From: Persicobacter psychrovividus | Lineage (GTDB): Bacteria; Bacteroidota; Bacteroidia; Cytophagales; Cyclobacteriaceae | Assembly: GCF_036492425.1 (NCBI RefSeq) | Contig: NZ_AP025294.1 | Coordinates: 248,001 to 312,000 of the forward strand | Length of the DNA: 64,000 nt | Direction of reading: 5' to 3' | Shown: one piece after another, positions 10,309 through 18,900 of the stretch | Numbering within the stretch: the stretch's first letter is position 1 | Layout: each line of letters starts with the position of its first letter | Notes under the pieces: model-generated | Seen by the model: only the letters and a program-made list of their open reading frames with translations | Told to the model about the DNA's origin: nothing | Database searches by the model: none | Made by a program: the position numbers and the translations under genes

Positions 10309-11019
10309 TTATTTTTTAGTAGTGAAATTGAAATAGTAGAAGTCGTATTGCTGATGTAAATGAAAGAGAGGGTATAGTACGGTTTCCTCAAACTCAACAA
10401 TGCTAAATTTCTTTTTATCAATTATTGAACCTTCCAATTTCCGCTCTCCCCAAAACCCCTTAGGCCCACCTTTCCCCAAAACATAATCTGCATCAACCGC
10501 ACTAATTGTCATCAACTCACTCTCCATCTCTTTCCAAGTTGCCACCTCCGCATTTTCCTTAATGGGTCGGAAGAAATTTTCAATGATTTTTTCCAATGAG
10601 CCTTGATGCTCCTTTTTGTAGTACTCCCATTGGGGGTTGGAGGCGTATGTTGGGTTTTGAGCTTGGTATGGGTCCCAGAATTGTGCTTTCATCATATCAC
10701 GGTCGTATTTTTCGGCTTCTTGGTCTTTGAGGCCTTTGCTGTTTCTTTCTTGTTGGATTTTTTCAAAAAATTGATCCTTTTGGTCTTTGGCTCCTTTAGC
10801 CATGGCGCCACTAACGTAGGCGTTATAGATGGTCGAGATGTAGGAGAGCGTGTCGGTGGCGGGCTCAATATGAAAAACACGTTCATATTCCGCCTGAAAG
10901 TCCATGCCTCCTGCAAGGGAGCCATAGCCACCCTGCCAAAGGGTTCGCTTGGCTTTGATGTCAAGCGTGCCCGTGCCTCCTATTTCATAGAACTGGGGGA
11001 TCAACTGCCCTTTTTCCAA
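10309..11019 (-). CDS. Orphan C-terminal module, unit 4 (5'-truncated, probably silent)
   Basis: Matches the C-terminal ~250 residues of the 1333-residue protein from 11055, immediately after the stop of LRR unit 3 and in frame with it. There is no ATG, only a TTG at 11019. It differs from its paralogues by MAKGAKDQ and by the tip RKLEGSIIDKKKFSIVEFEE. LRR unit 4 follows after four bases. Probably a donor cassette. Confidence 0.65.
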   Translation of the reverse strand: MEKGQLIPQFYEIGGTGTLDIKAKRTLWQGGYGSLAGGMDFQAEYERVFHIEPATDTLSYISTIYNAYVSGAMAKGAKDQKDQFFEKIQQERNSKGLKDQEAEKYDRDMMKAQFWDPYQAQNPTYASNPQWEYYKKEHQGSLEKIIENFFRPIKENAEVATWKEMESELMTISAVDADYVLGKGGPKGFWGERKLEGSIIDKKKFSIVEFEETVLYPLFHLHQQYDFYYFNFTTKK

Positions 11020-11055
11020 AACAAAGGTGGCGCTGAAGTTGATGGAGAGGTTGCC

Positions 11056-12216
11056 TTAATACTGTCGGCCATACCACCTATACCCCCTCTCAAATTGCTC
11101 CTGACTTACCGGCAAGCCCTCATAAGATTTATCATTACTCATATACAAAAGCAAGGCGCATTTCTTTTCCCTGTTGATGTCGAACATTTCTACGGGTAGA
11201 TTTTCTTTTGAAATGGCATTTCCCCAGACTGATATGGTTTCTAAATTTGGCATTTGCCCAAAAGATCTCGGAAAAGTTTTGAGGTTATTGTTAGGCAGAT
11301 AAATATCTTTTAATTTTTGAAGCTTCACAATTTTCTCAGGAATTTCCGAAATCTGATTATCCCACAATTCTAAATTTTCCAAGCTTTCAATTTCAAAAAC
11401 ATAATCAGGGATGGCTGTCAGTTTGTTGTGCCCCAAATTCAAGCTTTTCAAGTTTTTGCAGTGTGCAATTTCCTTGGGTACAGGCACCGTTTTGGGTTTG
11501 CTATTAGGGTTAAAAACACCCGTACCCGGACTGGCAAAGAATCTGAAATTCAGTTCTTCTAAGGAATCTTGTTTTCCTAAATTAGGGGTAATGTAAGTGA
11601 GTTGGTTGCAGTCTGTCATCCATATTTTCTTGATTCTCATGGAGGAAATTTCATCTGGAATAGAGTCGATGGGGGTTTCTGCTAAGTGAAAATCTATGGA
11701 TGGGGAGTTGGGTTCTTGCTTGATGATGGGAAATTTGGTGATTTTTGTCCCTGGCATCCAAAACTGTTTTAATTTGGGGAAGTTGAGAGTTTCGTTTACT
11801 GAACTAATAGGATTGTCATTTAATACGATAACCTCTAAAAGGGTCATGTTCAACAACTGATCAGGAAATTGATTAAATCTATTATTTGGTAGATAGATAC
11901 TTTTTAATGGTAATTTGCTAATCCATTCGGGTAGTTCACTTATTTCACCGTCATAAAGCATAAGCATTTTCAAAGAATCAAACAGCTGTAAATCAACAGG
12001 TACCTCACCATTTCTTAGGCTATCGATATAAATATCACATACTAAACCGTTATCATCTTTGTAAATTTTAGCATTTCCATATTTACTCTGTATTCTTTCT
12101 ATAACCCTTTGTTCTTTATCATAAATATCCTGAGGTATATCTACATTCTTTTCGGGTTCACCACATGAGAGAAAAAGAATAAATGGGATGATAATGAAAT
12201 TTTTTATATCACTCAT
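11056..12216 (-). CDS. LRR lipoprotein, unit 3
   Basis: A 386-residue protein from the ATG at 12216 (MSDIKNFIIIPFILFLSC), four bases after the module stop, with a lipobox at LFLSC followed by GEPE. The LRR N-half is unit-specific. From FRFFASPGTG to PVEMFDI it follows unit 4 nearly residue for residue. It then switches to the ending KKCALLLYMSNDKSYEGLPV found in unit 1. This is the clearest mosaic breakpoint in the array. Ends RWYGRQY. Binding role inferred from the LRR fold. Confidence 0.85.
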   Translation of the reverse strand: MSDIKNFIIIPFILFLSCGEPEKNVDIPQDIYDKEQRVIERIQSKYGNAKIYKDDNGLVCDIYIDSLRNGEVPVDLQLFDSLKMLMLYDGEISELPEWISKLPLKSIYLPNNRFNQFPDQLLNMTLLEVIVLNDNPISSVNETLNFPKLKQFWMPGTKITKFPIIKQEPNSPSIDFHLAETPIDSIPDEISSMRIKKIWMTDCNQLTYITPNLGKQDSLEELNFRFFASPGTGVFNPNSKPKTVPVPKEIAHCKNLKSLNLGHNKLTAIPDYVFEIESLENLELWDNQISEIPEKIVKLQKLKDIYLPNNNLKTFPRSFGQMPNLETISVWGNAISKENLPVEMFDINREKKCALLLYMSNDKSYEGLPVSQEQFERGYRWYGRQY

Positions 12217-12220
12217 CGTC

Positions 12221-12715
12221 TTATTTTTTAGTAGTGAAATTGAAATAATAGAAATCATACAGCTGCTGTAAATGGAAGAGAGGAAACAAAACTAAAGTTT
12301 CAAACTCCTCTACTGTAAATCTCTTAGCCTTAATCATTTTGCTATCAAATCTACGCTCTCCCCAAAACGCCTTCGGCCCTTTCGCTTTAAGCGCATATTC
12401 GGCATCAACCGCACTAATCGTCATCAACTCACTCTCCATCTCTTCCCACGATTCAACCTCCGCATTTTCCTTAATCGGTCGGAAGAAATTCTCAATGATC
12501 TTTTCCAATGAGCCTTGGTGTTCCTTTTTGTAGTGTTCCCATTGGGGATTGCTGGCGTATGTTGGGTTTTGGGCTTGGTATGGGTCCCAGAATTGTGCTT
12601 TCATCATATCACGGTCGTATTTTTCGGCTTCTTGGTCTTTGAGGCCTTTGTTGTTTCTTTCTTGTTGGATTTTTTCAAAAAATTGATCCTTTTGGTCTTT
12701 GGCGTGTTTGCCCAT
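12221..12715 (-). CDS. Orphan C-terminal module, unit 3 (further truncated)
   Basis: Only 164 residues from an ATG (MGKHAKDQKDQF). Homology to the other modules extends to 12772, where it stops inside TDTLSYISTIYNA. The first ~65 residues seen in the other modules are absent, and a palindromic insert (12773-12859) lies there instead. The tip (RRFDSKMIKAKRFTVEEFET) is unit-specific and the aromatic C-terminus is conserved. Unlike its siblings it has an in-frame ATG, but that Met is internal to the family, so expression is still doubtful. Confidence 0.6.
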   Translation of the reverse strand: MGKHAKDQKDQFFEKIQQERNNKGLKDQEAEKYDRDMMKAQFWDPYQAQNPTYASNPQWEHYKKEHQGSLEKIIENFFRPIKENAEVESWEEMESELMTISAVDAEYALKAKGPKAFWGERRFDSKMIKAKRFTVEEFETLVLFPLFHLQQLYDFYYFNFTTKK

Positions 12716-12772
12716 GGCGCCACTAACGTAGGCATTATAGATGGTCGAGATATAGGAGAGCGTGTCGGTGGT

Positions 12773-12859
12773 TCATTAGTTCAAGCGTCCCGCTTGGACT
12801 AATTTCTGATCCAAGCGTGATGCTTGAACCAGAGTAAACTGGTTGATTCAGAGGCTACC
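12773..12859. repeat. REP-like double hairpin inserted in unit 3
   Basis: The sequence holds two adjacent palindromes. The first runs TTAGTTCAAGCG / CGCTTGGACTAA around a 3-nt loop (near 12777-12803). The second is CAAGCGTGATGCTTG with flanking complementarity (near 12812-12830). It replaces the module start found at this point in the other units. Paired imperfect palindromes of this sort resemble REP/BIME-type elements moved by RAYT transposases. No such transposase is in the window. Confidence 0.6.
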
Positions 12860-14005
12860 CTAATACCACTCATACCCCTTCTCAAATTGCTCCTGACTTA
12901 CCGGCAAACCTTCAAAGGATTTATCATAAAACATGTACAAATGCAAGTAGCATTTCTTTTCCCTACTGATGTCGAACATTTCTACAGGTAGATTTTCTTT
13001 TGAAATGGCATTCCCCCAAACAGAAATGGTTTCTAAATTCGGCATTTGCCCAAAGGATTTAGGTAGGTTTCTCAACTGATTATTTGTAACATATATTCTT
13101 CTTAACTTTTGAAGTTTGGAAATCTTTTCCGGAATTTCTGAAATCTTATTCCCTCTAAAGCCCAAAACTTCCAAGCTTGGAATTTCAAAAACATAATCTG
13201 GAATGCTTGTTAGCTCATTGTATTCCAAATCCAAATTCTTCAAATTTTTACAATCCCTTATTTCCTCAGGTATTGGAATTGTTCTTGGAATACTATTTCT
13301 ATTGTAAAAAGCTGTCCCGAACTCCGCATTAAAACTAAAATTCAGTTCCTCTAAGGAATCTTGTTTTCCTAAATTAGGGGAAATGTAGGTGAGTTGATTA
13401 CAGTCTGTCATCCAAATTTTCTTGATCTTCATGGAGGAAATCTCATCTGGGATAGAATCGATAGCAGTTTCAGCTAAGTGAAAGTAAATCGCAGGAGAGT
13501 TAGGATCTTGCTTGATGATGGGAAACTTGGTGATTTTAGTTACAGGCATATAAAGCACCTTTAAATTGGGGAAATACAAAGTATCATCAATTATTTCAAT
13601 TGGGTTATTTCTTAACTGGATAGCCTCTAAGCTATTCATTTTTAGAAGCTGTTTAGGGAAGGACTCAAAGTCATTATCCCCCAAATAAATTTGAATTAAC
13701 CGTAACTCACTTATCCAATTCGGTAAGTCACTTAAATTTCCATCCATCAGTAAAATTTTTAAAGAGTCAAATAATTGTAACTCGGTTGGTACTTCACCAT
13801 TGGTTAGACTATCAAGAGATACTTTGTAAACAAGATCATTATCATCTTTGTATATTGAGGCATTAGAATGCAATTTCTTTATAATTTCTATTGCCTTTTG
13901 TTCCTTATCATATACCTCTTGTGGTATATTTATTTTATTTTCGGAAATGCACGATGAGAATAATATCATCAAACAAGTGAAGACCATATATTTTGCCCTA
14001 TTCAT
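12860..14005 (-). CDS. LRR lipoprotein, unit 2
   Basis: A 381-residue protein from the ATG at 14005 (MNRAKYMVFTCLMILFSSC), four bases after the module stop. The LRR centre carries the FNAEFGTAFYNRNS variant shared with units 1 and 5. The C-terminus ends KGYEWY as in unit 6, not RWYGRQY. Units 2 and 6 are the two LRR genes not followed by an intact module, so the GRQY extension appears to be created by the repeat junction. Confidence 0.85.
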   Translation of the reverse strand: MNRAKYMVFTCLMILFSSCISENKINIPQEVYDKEQKAIEIIKKLHSNASIYKDDNDLVYKVSLDSLTNGEVPTELQLFDSLKILLMDGNLSDLPNWISELRLIQIYLGDNDFESFPKQLLKMNSLEAIQLRNNPIEIIDDTLYFPNLKVLYMPVTKITKFPIIKQDPNSPAIYFHLAETAIDSIPDEISSMKIKKIWMTDCNQLTYISPNLGKQDSLEELNFSFNAEFGTAFYNRNSIPRTIPIPEEIRDCKNLKNLDLEYNELTSIPDYVFEIPSLEVLGFRGNKISEIPEKISKLQKLRRIYVTNNQLRNLPKSFGQMPNLETISVWGNAISKENLPVEMFDISREKKCYLHLYMFYDKSFEGLPVSQEQFEKGYEWY

Positions 14006-14009
14006 CACC

Positions 14010-14720
14010 TTAATGTTTAGTCGTGAAATTGAAGTAATAAAAATCATATTGTTGATGTAGATGAAAGAGAGGATACAATACCAATGCCTCAAATTCCTTA
14101 ATAGTAAATTTCTTTTCTAACACCTCGTTTTCAAATATATTTTTACCTCCCCAAAACGCCTTAGGCCCACCTTTCCCCAAAACATAATCTGCATCATCCG
14201 CACTAATAGTCATCAACTCACTCTCCATCTCTTTCCAAGTTGCCACCTCCGCATTTTCCTTAATCGGTCGGAAGAAATTCTCAATGATGTTTTCCAATGA
14301 GCCTTGGTGTTGCTTTTTGTAGTGCTCCCATTGGGGATTGGAGGCGTATGTTGGGTTTTGGGCTTGGTATTGGTCCCAGAATTGTGCTTTCATCATATCA
14401 CGGTCGTATTTTTCGGCTTCCTCATCTTTGAGGCCTTTGTTGTTTCTTTCTTGTTGGATTTTTTCAAAAAATTGATCCTTTTGGTCTTTGGCTTCTTTGG
14501 CCATGGCGCCACTAACGTAGGCGTTATAAATGGTCGAGATATAGGAGAGCGTGTCGGTGGCGGGCTCAATATGAAAAACACGTTCATATTCGGCCTGAAA
14601 GTCCATGCCTCCTGCAAGGGAACCATAGCCACCCTGCCAAAGGGTTCGCTTGGCTTTGATATCAAGCGTGCCCGTGCCTCCTATTTCATAGAACTGGGGG
14701 ATCAACTGCCCTTTTTCCAA
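14010..14720 (-). CDS. Orphan C-terminal module, unit 2 (5'-truncated, probably silent)
   Basis: Matches the end of the 1333-residue protein from 14756, directly after the TGA stop of LRR unit 1 and in frame. The other junctions use TAA. The only candidate start is TTG at 14720. Distinguishing residues are MAKEAKDQ and the tip GKNIFENEVLEKKFTIKEFE. The conserved end reads FYYFNFTTKH. It is the first repeat behind the expressed pair and therefore the nearest recombination donor. Confidence 0.65.
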   Translation of the reverse strand: MEKGQLIPQFYEIGGTGTLDIKAKRTLWQGGYGSLAGGMDFQAEYERVFHIEPATDTLSYISTIYNAYVSGAMAKEAKDQKDQFFEKIQQERNNKGLKDEEAEKYDRDMMKAQFWDQYQAQNPTYASNPQWEHYKKQHQGSLENIIENFFRPIKENAEVATWKEMESELMTISADDADYVLGKGGPKAFWGGKNIFENEVLEKKFTIKEFEALVLYPLFHLHQQYDFYYFNFTTKH

Positions 14721-14756
14721 AACAAAGGTGGCGTTGAAGTTGATGGAGAGGTTGCC

Positions 14757-15920
14757 TCAATACTGTCGGCCATACCACCTATACCCCCTCTCAAATTGCT
14801 CCTGACTTACCGGCAAGCCCTCATAAGATTTATCATTACTCATATACAAAAGCAAGGCACATTTCTTTTCCCTTCTAATATCAAACATTTCTACGGGCAG
14901 ATTTTCTTTTGAAATGGCATTTCCCCAAACTGAAATGGTTTCTAAGTTGGGCATTTTCCCAAAGGATTTAGGTAGGGTTTTCAGCTGATTATTTGTAACA
15001 TAAATTCTTCTTAACTTTTGAAGTTTGGAAATCTTTTCCGGAATTTCTGAAATCTTATTCCCTCTAAAGCCCAAAATTTCCAAGCTTGGGATTTCAAAAA
15101 CATAATCTGGAATGCTTGTTAGCTCATTGTATTCCAAATCCAAATTTTTCAAATTTTTACAATGTTTTATTTCCTCAGGTATTGGAATTGTTCTTGGAAT
15201 ACTATTTCGATTGTAAAAAGCTGTCCCGAACTCCGCATGAAAACTAAAATTTAATTCCTCCAATGAATCTTGTTGTCCTAAATTAGGGGATATGTAAGTG
15301 AGATTGTTGCAGTCCGACATCCAAATTCTTTTGATCTTCATGGAGGAAATTTCATCAGGGATAGAATCGATAAGAGTCTCTTTAAAATGGAAATCTATGG
15401 CTGGGGAGTTAGGATCTTGCCTGATGATGGGGAACTTGGTGATCTTGGTATTTGGCAACCAAAATGTTTGCAAGTTCGGGAAATAAAGTTGATCATCTAT
15501 TGAAACAATTGGATTGCTCCTTAAAACTATAAGCGACAAACTACTCATACTTAGAAGCTGTTTTGGAAATTGATTGAAATTATTATTACCCAAATAAACT
15601 TCAGACAAAGGTAATTTACTAAACCATTCAGGTAGTTCACTCAATGAACCGTCATTAAATAATACAATTTTTAAATTATCAAAACGTTGTAACTCTATAG
15701 GTAACTCTCCATTAGATAGACTATCAATTGCAACCAAGGTAACAAAACCATTATCATCTTTTTCGAAGTCGGCATTAGGGTATTGTGCCTTTATAGCCTC
15801 GATCGCCTCTTGTTCCTTTTCATAAACTGCTTGAGGAATTTTACTATTTTCCCCGGAAGTACAAGATGAAATGATCATAAGAAAAATGGAGAAAATTAGG
15901 TGTTTTATTTTTCTGATCAT
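14757..15920 (-). CDS. LRR lipoprotein, unit 1 (partner of the full-length protein)
   Basis: A 387-residue protein. The start at 15920 (MIRKIKHLIFSIFLMIISSC) lies one base after the TAA of the 1333-residue gene, so the two are certainly cotranscribed and probably translationally coupled. It has a lipobox at IISSC and about ten LRRs. The central variant is FHAEFGTAFYNRNS, and the C-terminal 40 residues are shared with unit 3. It is the only LRR gene of the array sitting behind a complete upstream gene. By analogy with polymorphic toxin loci it could be an immunity or receptor-type partner. Nothing in the sequence proves toxicity of the upstream protein. Confidence 0.88.
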   Translation of the reverse strand: MIRKIKHLIFSIFLMIISSCTSGENSKIPQAVYEKEQEAIEAIKAQYPNADFEKDDNGFVTLVAIDSLSNGELPIELQRFDNLKIVLFNDGSLSELPEWFSKLPLSEVYLGNNNFNQFPKQLLSMSSLSLIVLRSNPIVSIDDQLYFPNLQTFWLPNTKITKFPIIRQDPNSPAIDFHFKETLIDSIPDEISSMKIKRIWMSDCNNLTYISPNLGQQDSLEELNFSFHAEFGTAFYNRNSIPRTIPIPEEIKHCKNLKNLDLEYNELTSIPDYVFEIPSLEILGFRGNKISEIPEKISKLQKLRRIYVTNNQLKTLPKSFGKMPNLETISVWGNAISKENLPVEMFDIRREKKCALLLYMSNDKSYEGLPVSQEQFERGYRWYGRQY

Positions 15921-15921
15921 C

Positions 15922-18900
15922 TTATTGCTTGGTTGTAAAATTGAAATAATAAAAATCATATTGTTGATGTAGATGAAAAAGTGGAAATAATACCAGTGTC
16001 TCAAATTCTTCAATAGTAAACTTTTTTATATTTATATCCGTTTTCGTGAAATTTCGCTCTCCCCAAAACCCCTTCGGTCCGCCTTTCCCCAAAACATAAT
16101 CTGCATCAACCGCACTAATGGTCATCAATTCATCCTCCATCTCTTCCCACGATTCCACCTCCGCATTTTCCTTAATGGGTCGGAAGAAATTCTCAATGAT
16201 TTTTTCCAATGAGCCTTGGTGTTCCTTTTTGTAGTGTTCCCATTGGGGATTGCTGGCATATGTTGGGTTTTGGGCTTGGTATGGGTCCCAGAATTGTGCT
16301 TTCATCATATCACGGTCGTATTTTTCAGCTTCTTGGTCTTTGAGGCCTTTGTTGTTTCTTTCTTGTTGGATTTTTTCAAAAAATTGATCCTTTTGGTCTT
16401 TGGCGTGTTTGCCCATGGCGCCACTAACGTAGGCATTATAGATGGTCGAGATATAGGAGAGCGTGTCGGTGGCGGGCTCAATATGAAAAACACGTTCATA
16501 TTCCGCCTGGAAGTCCATGCCTCCTGCAAGGGAACCATAGCCACCCTGCCAAAGGGTTCGCTTGGCTTTGATATCAAGCGTGCCCGTGCCTCCTATTTCG
16601 TAGAACTGGGGGATCAATTGTCCCTTTTCCAAAACAAAGGTGGCGTTGAAGTTGATGGATAAATCACCTCCTATTCGATTTACCTTTTTGTTTTGGGCTT
16701 CATGCAATTGGTTAATGGCAATTGGCTTTTTCTGATATTTTTCAAATATATGTTGTTTGTTTTTCAGGTACGTTACATAGTTGCGCTTCGCCGCGCGCTC
16801 AAAACCATCCTGTTCCATATTGGGTAGCGCAAGTAAAGTCTGCCCCAAACCATTGTAACTGTTACCCAATAAGCTTAATAAATCCGTAAACAGCCCCTTA
16901 CCTTTTAGTAAATCCTGAATCTGCCCGACCGTTTTTTTGATATTTTCAGCGAGATGGGCTACGCCATCTTTTGTTTTGGAGATTTGATCTTTGAAGGTCT
17001 TCAAATGTGTTTTCAAGGATTCCAAATCTGCCATATCTTTGAGTAGCCCAAACAAATCATCGAGTGAAATTTCCAAGGAAAACGTCAGGTACTGCCCATT
17101 ATTGTCCTTATTGGCGTCATAGGCAATATTGGAATAGGTGATGTCCAAGGGACCAAAATTGGTCTGATAATTGGACACGATGGCTGCATTTGCAAATTCC
17201 GCAGACTGGTTTTTGCTATTTGTTCGGTTCACCTTTTGACCAATATAGCCTGGTGCAAGGGTTTCATGGCTGCTGATCATACTGCTGTTTTTGCCCAAGC
17301 CACTGTCTTTATAGGTGGCACTTAAGTTGGGCTCTTGCTGATTTTTGATCAGCTTGGGAGCCGTCATGGCATTTTTGCGAACGTCTTCATCATCAAAATA
17401 CTGAATGAATTTAGGTAAATAGGCACCATTGCCCAATAGGGCGACATAAAGGTCATGGTTAAGGGCTGCCGCAAAATGATCGATATGGTCATAGGCATGG
17501 GTTTTTCCCATGATTTTAAAGGATTTGCTGGCCCTGAGTTGGGTAAAATACAAATCAAGGCCACCTTCGATTTCACCTTTGAGGGAGGTGGTGGCGGTAA
17601 TGCCCAAATCGTAGCCCTGTTCGAGTGATGCCATGCTTCGGGCGGTCAGGCGAAGGTAGAGTACCAATAAAGCCCTGCCTTCGAGGTAAACGGCGAGATT
17701 GAAAGTCAGACTGCCACCGCCATATTCATGGTAGAGCGATTTTAATATTTTAGCAAAATCTTCGGGCTGATAATTCCCCGCATCAATCTGTAGATCCCCC
17801 AAGCTATTGACCCGAATGGCGGCCGATTGAATCTGACGCAATCGGCCATTGATCAGGTGATAGTACAAACTTTGGGCATACACCTGCTCTGCGGGCGCAT
17901 GGATCACCTGCCCTACCCGTAGGATCGCCTTTACCCCATTATAATGGGTGATCATTCCACGGGAATCAATCTCTTCCCAACTGGGGTTATAATATTTTAA
18001 ATCATCGATGGTGATGCCCCATTGTGCCGCAAGCGCAGAAAGACTGTCGCCCGCCTGCACCACATAGGCATAGAGCGGACTGCCCTCAGCACTGTGCTGA
18101 AATTTGACATAACTGCCGTTGGGCAATTGAGCGACCTGCAGATTCCAGTCCTGATCGGTATTGACCTGAAACTGATCGGTCAGCTCCTTAACACCTTCAC
18201 CGTGGAGATCATAATCACGGGCAGTCAGGTAAGCCATTGCCGTCGCTAAGCTATCATTAGAAAGCGCATAGAGTGGCACACGATAAGACACATTGTTGCC
18301 TGCCAAACCGACGGTTTGCGGTATGAACTGTGTGCCTACTTGCAGTCTGGTCAGGTCTTTCAAATTATCGATGATCTCCCCCCCATAATTGTTTAGGTAG
18401 GCTTGCTTGAATGCGGCAATATTAGCCGGGTGCAATCGCAAGGATGCCAGGGTTGAAAAGAGCTCATACTGATCGACGACCTGCTTTTGGGAAGAGGCCT
18501 TATTTATTGCATTAAAGGCCCTATCGGCCAATTGCTCTGCATTTAGTCCATCCCAAAATTTGACTTTGGGCAATAGTTTTTCTTCTTCCTTGATGCCTTG
18601 TTCTTCTTTCTCAGAAAGAAAATTAGAGGCATCGAATTCTTTCACCTGCAAGGCTTCCTGAATGCCCCTCAGACAAGCTCTATCCTCAGCAGACATGTTT
18701 CTCCAAACAAATTCGTCATAATATTCCCTCCGTTTTTTATGGATCGCTTGTTGTAGCGTGATGTCAGGCATCTGCATTCGGAATGCCTCTTGCAACTCAA
18801 AAATAGCACTGGCATCCCCCTCAAGTTCAAAGACCTTTTGATGGATTTCCCTAAGCTGTGGCATCAAATTGTCTGAGCTGTTCACCCATTGAGCAATCGT

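Larger units (their letters stand above)
5353..16668 (-). repeat. Tandem array of six [protein C-terminus + LRR lipoprotein] units
   Basis: Six direct repeats of about 1.9 kb, read on the minus strand, with bounds near 16668-14757, 14756-12860, 12772-11056, 11055-9144, 9143-7250 and 7249-5353. The first unit is the 3' end of the full-length 1333-residue gene plus its LRR gene. The other five repeat only that part. Within each unit about 190 codons at the start and about 200 codons at the end are highly conserved. The middle, spanning the junction of the two genes, is variable. The third unit has lost about 200 bp, replaced by a palindromic insert. Direct long repeats make homologous recombination between units likely. 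Confidence 0.9.

Noticed and set aside
6797-16662. Repeated plus-strand frames of ~100-200 codons opposite the modules
   Set aside because: They are mirror frames of the conserved module sequence, repeated only because the modules are repeated. They read as hydrophobic nonsense and have no operon context.
5353-16668. Tandem array as an assembly artefact
   Set aside because: Units differ in tips, LRR N-halves, stop codons and one insertion, so they cannot be a collapsed or duplicated contig error. Local misassembly among the conserved flanks cannot be fully excluded.
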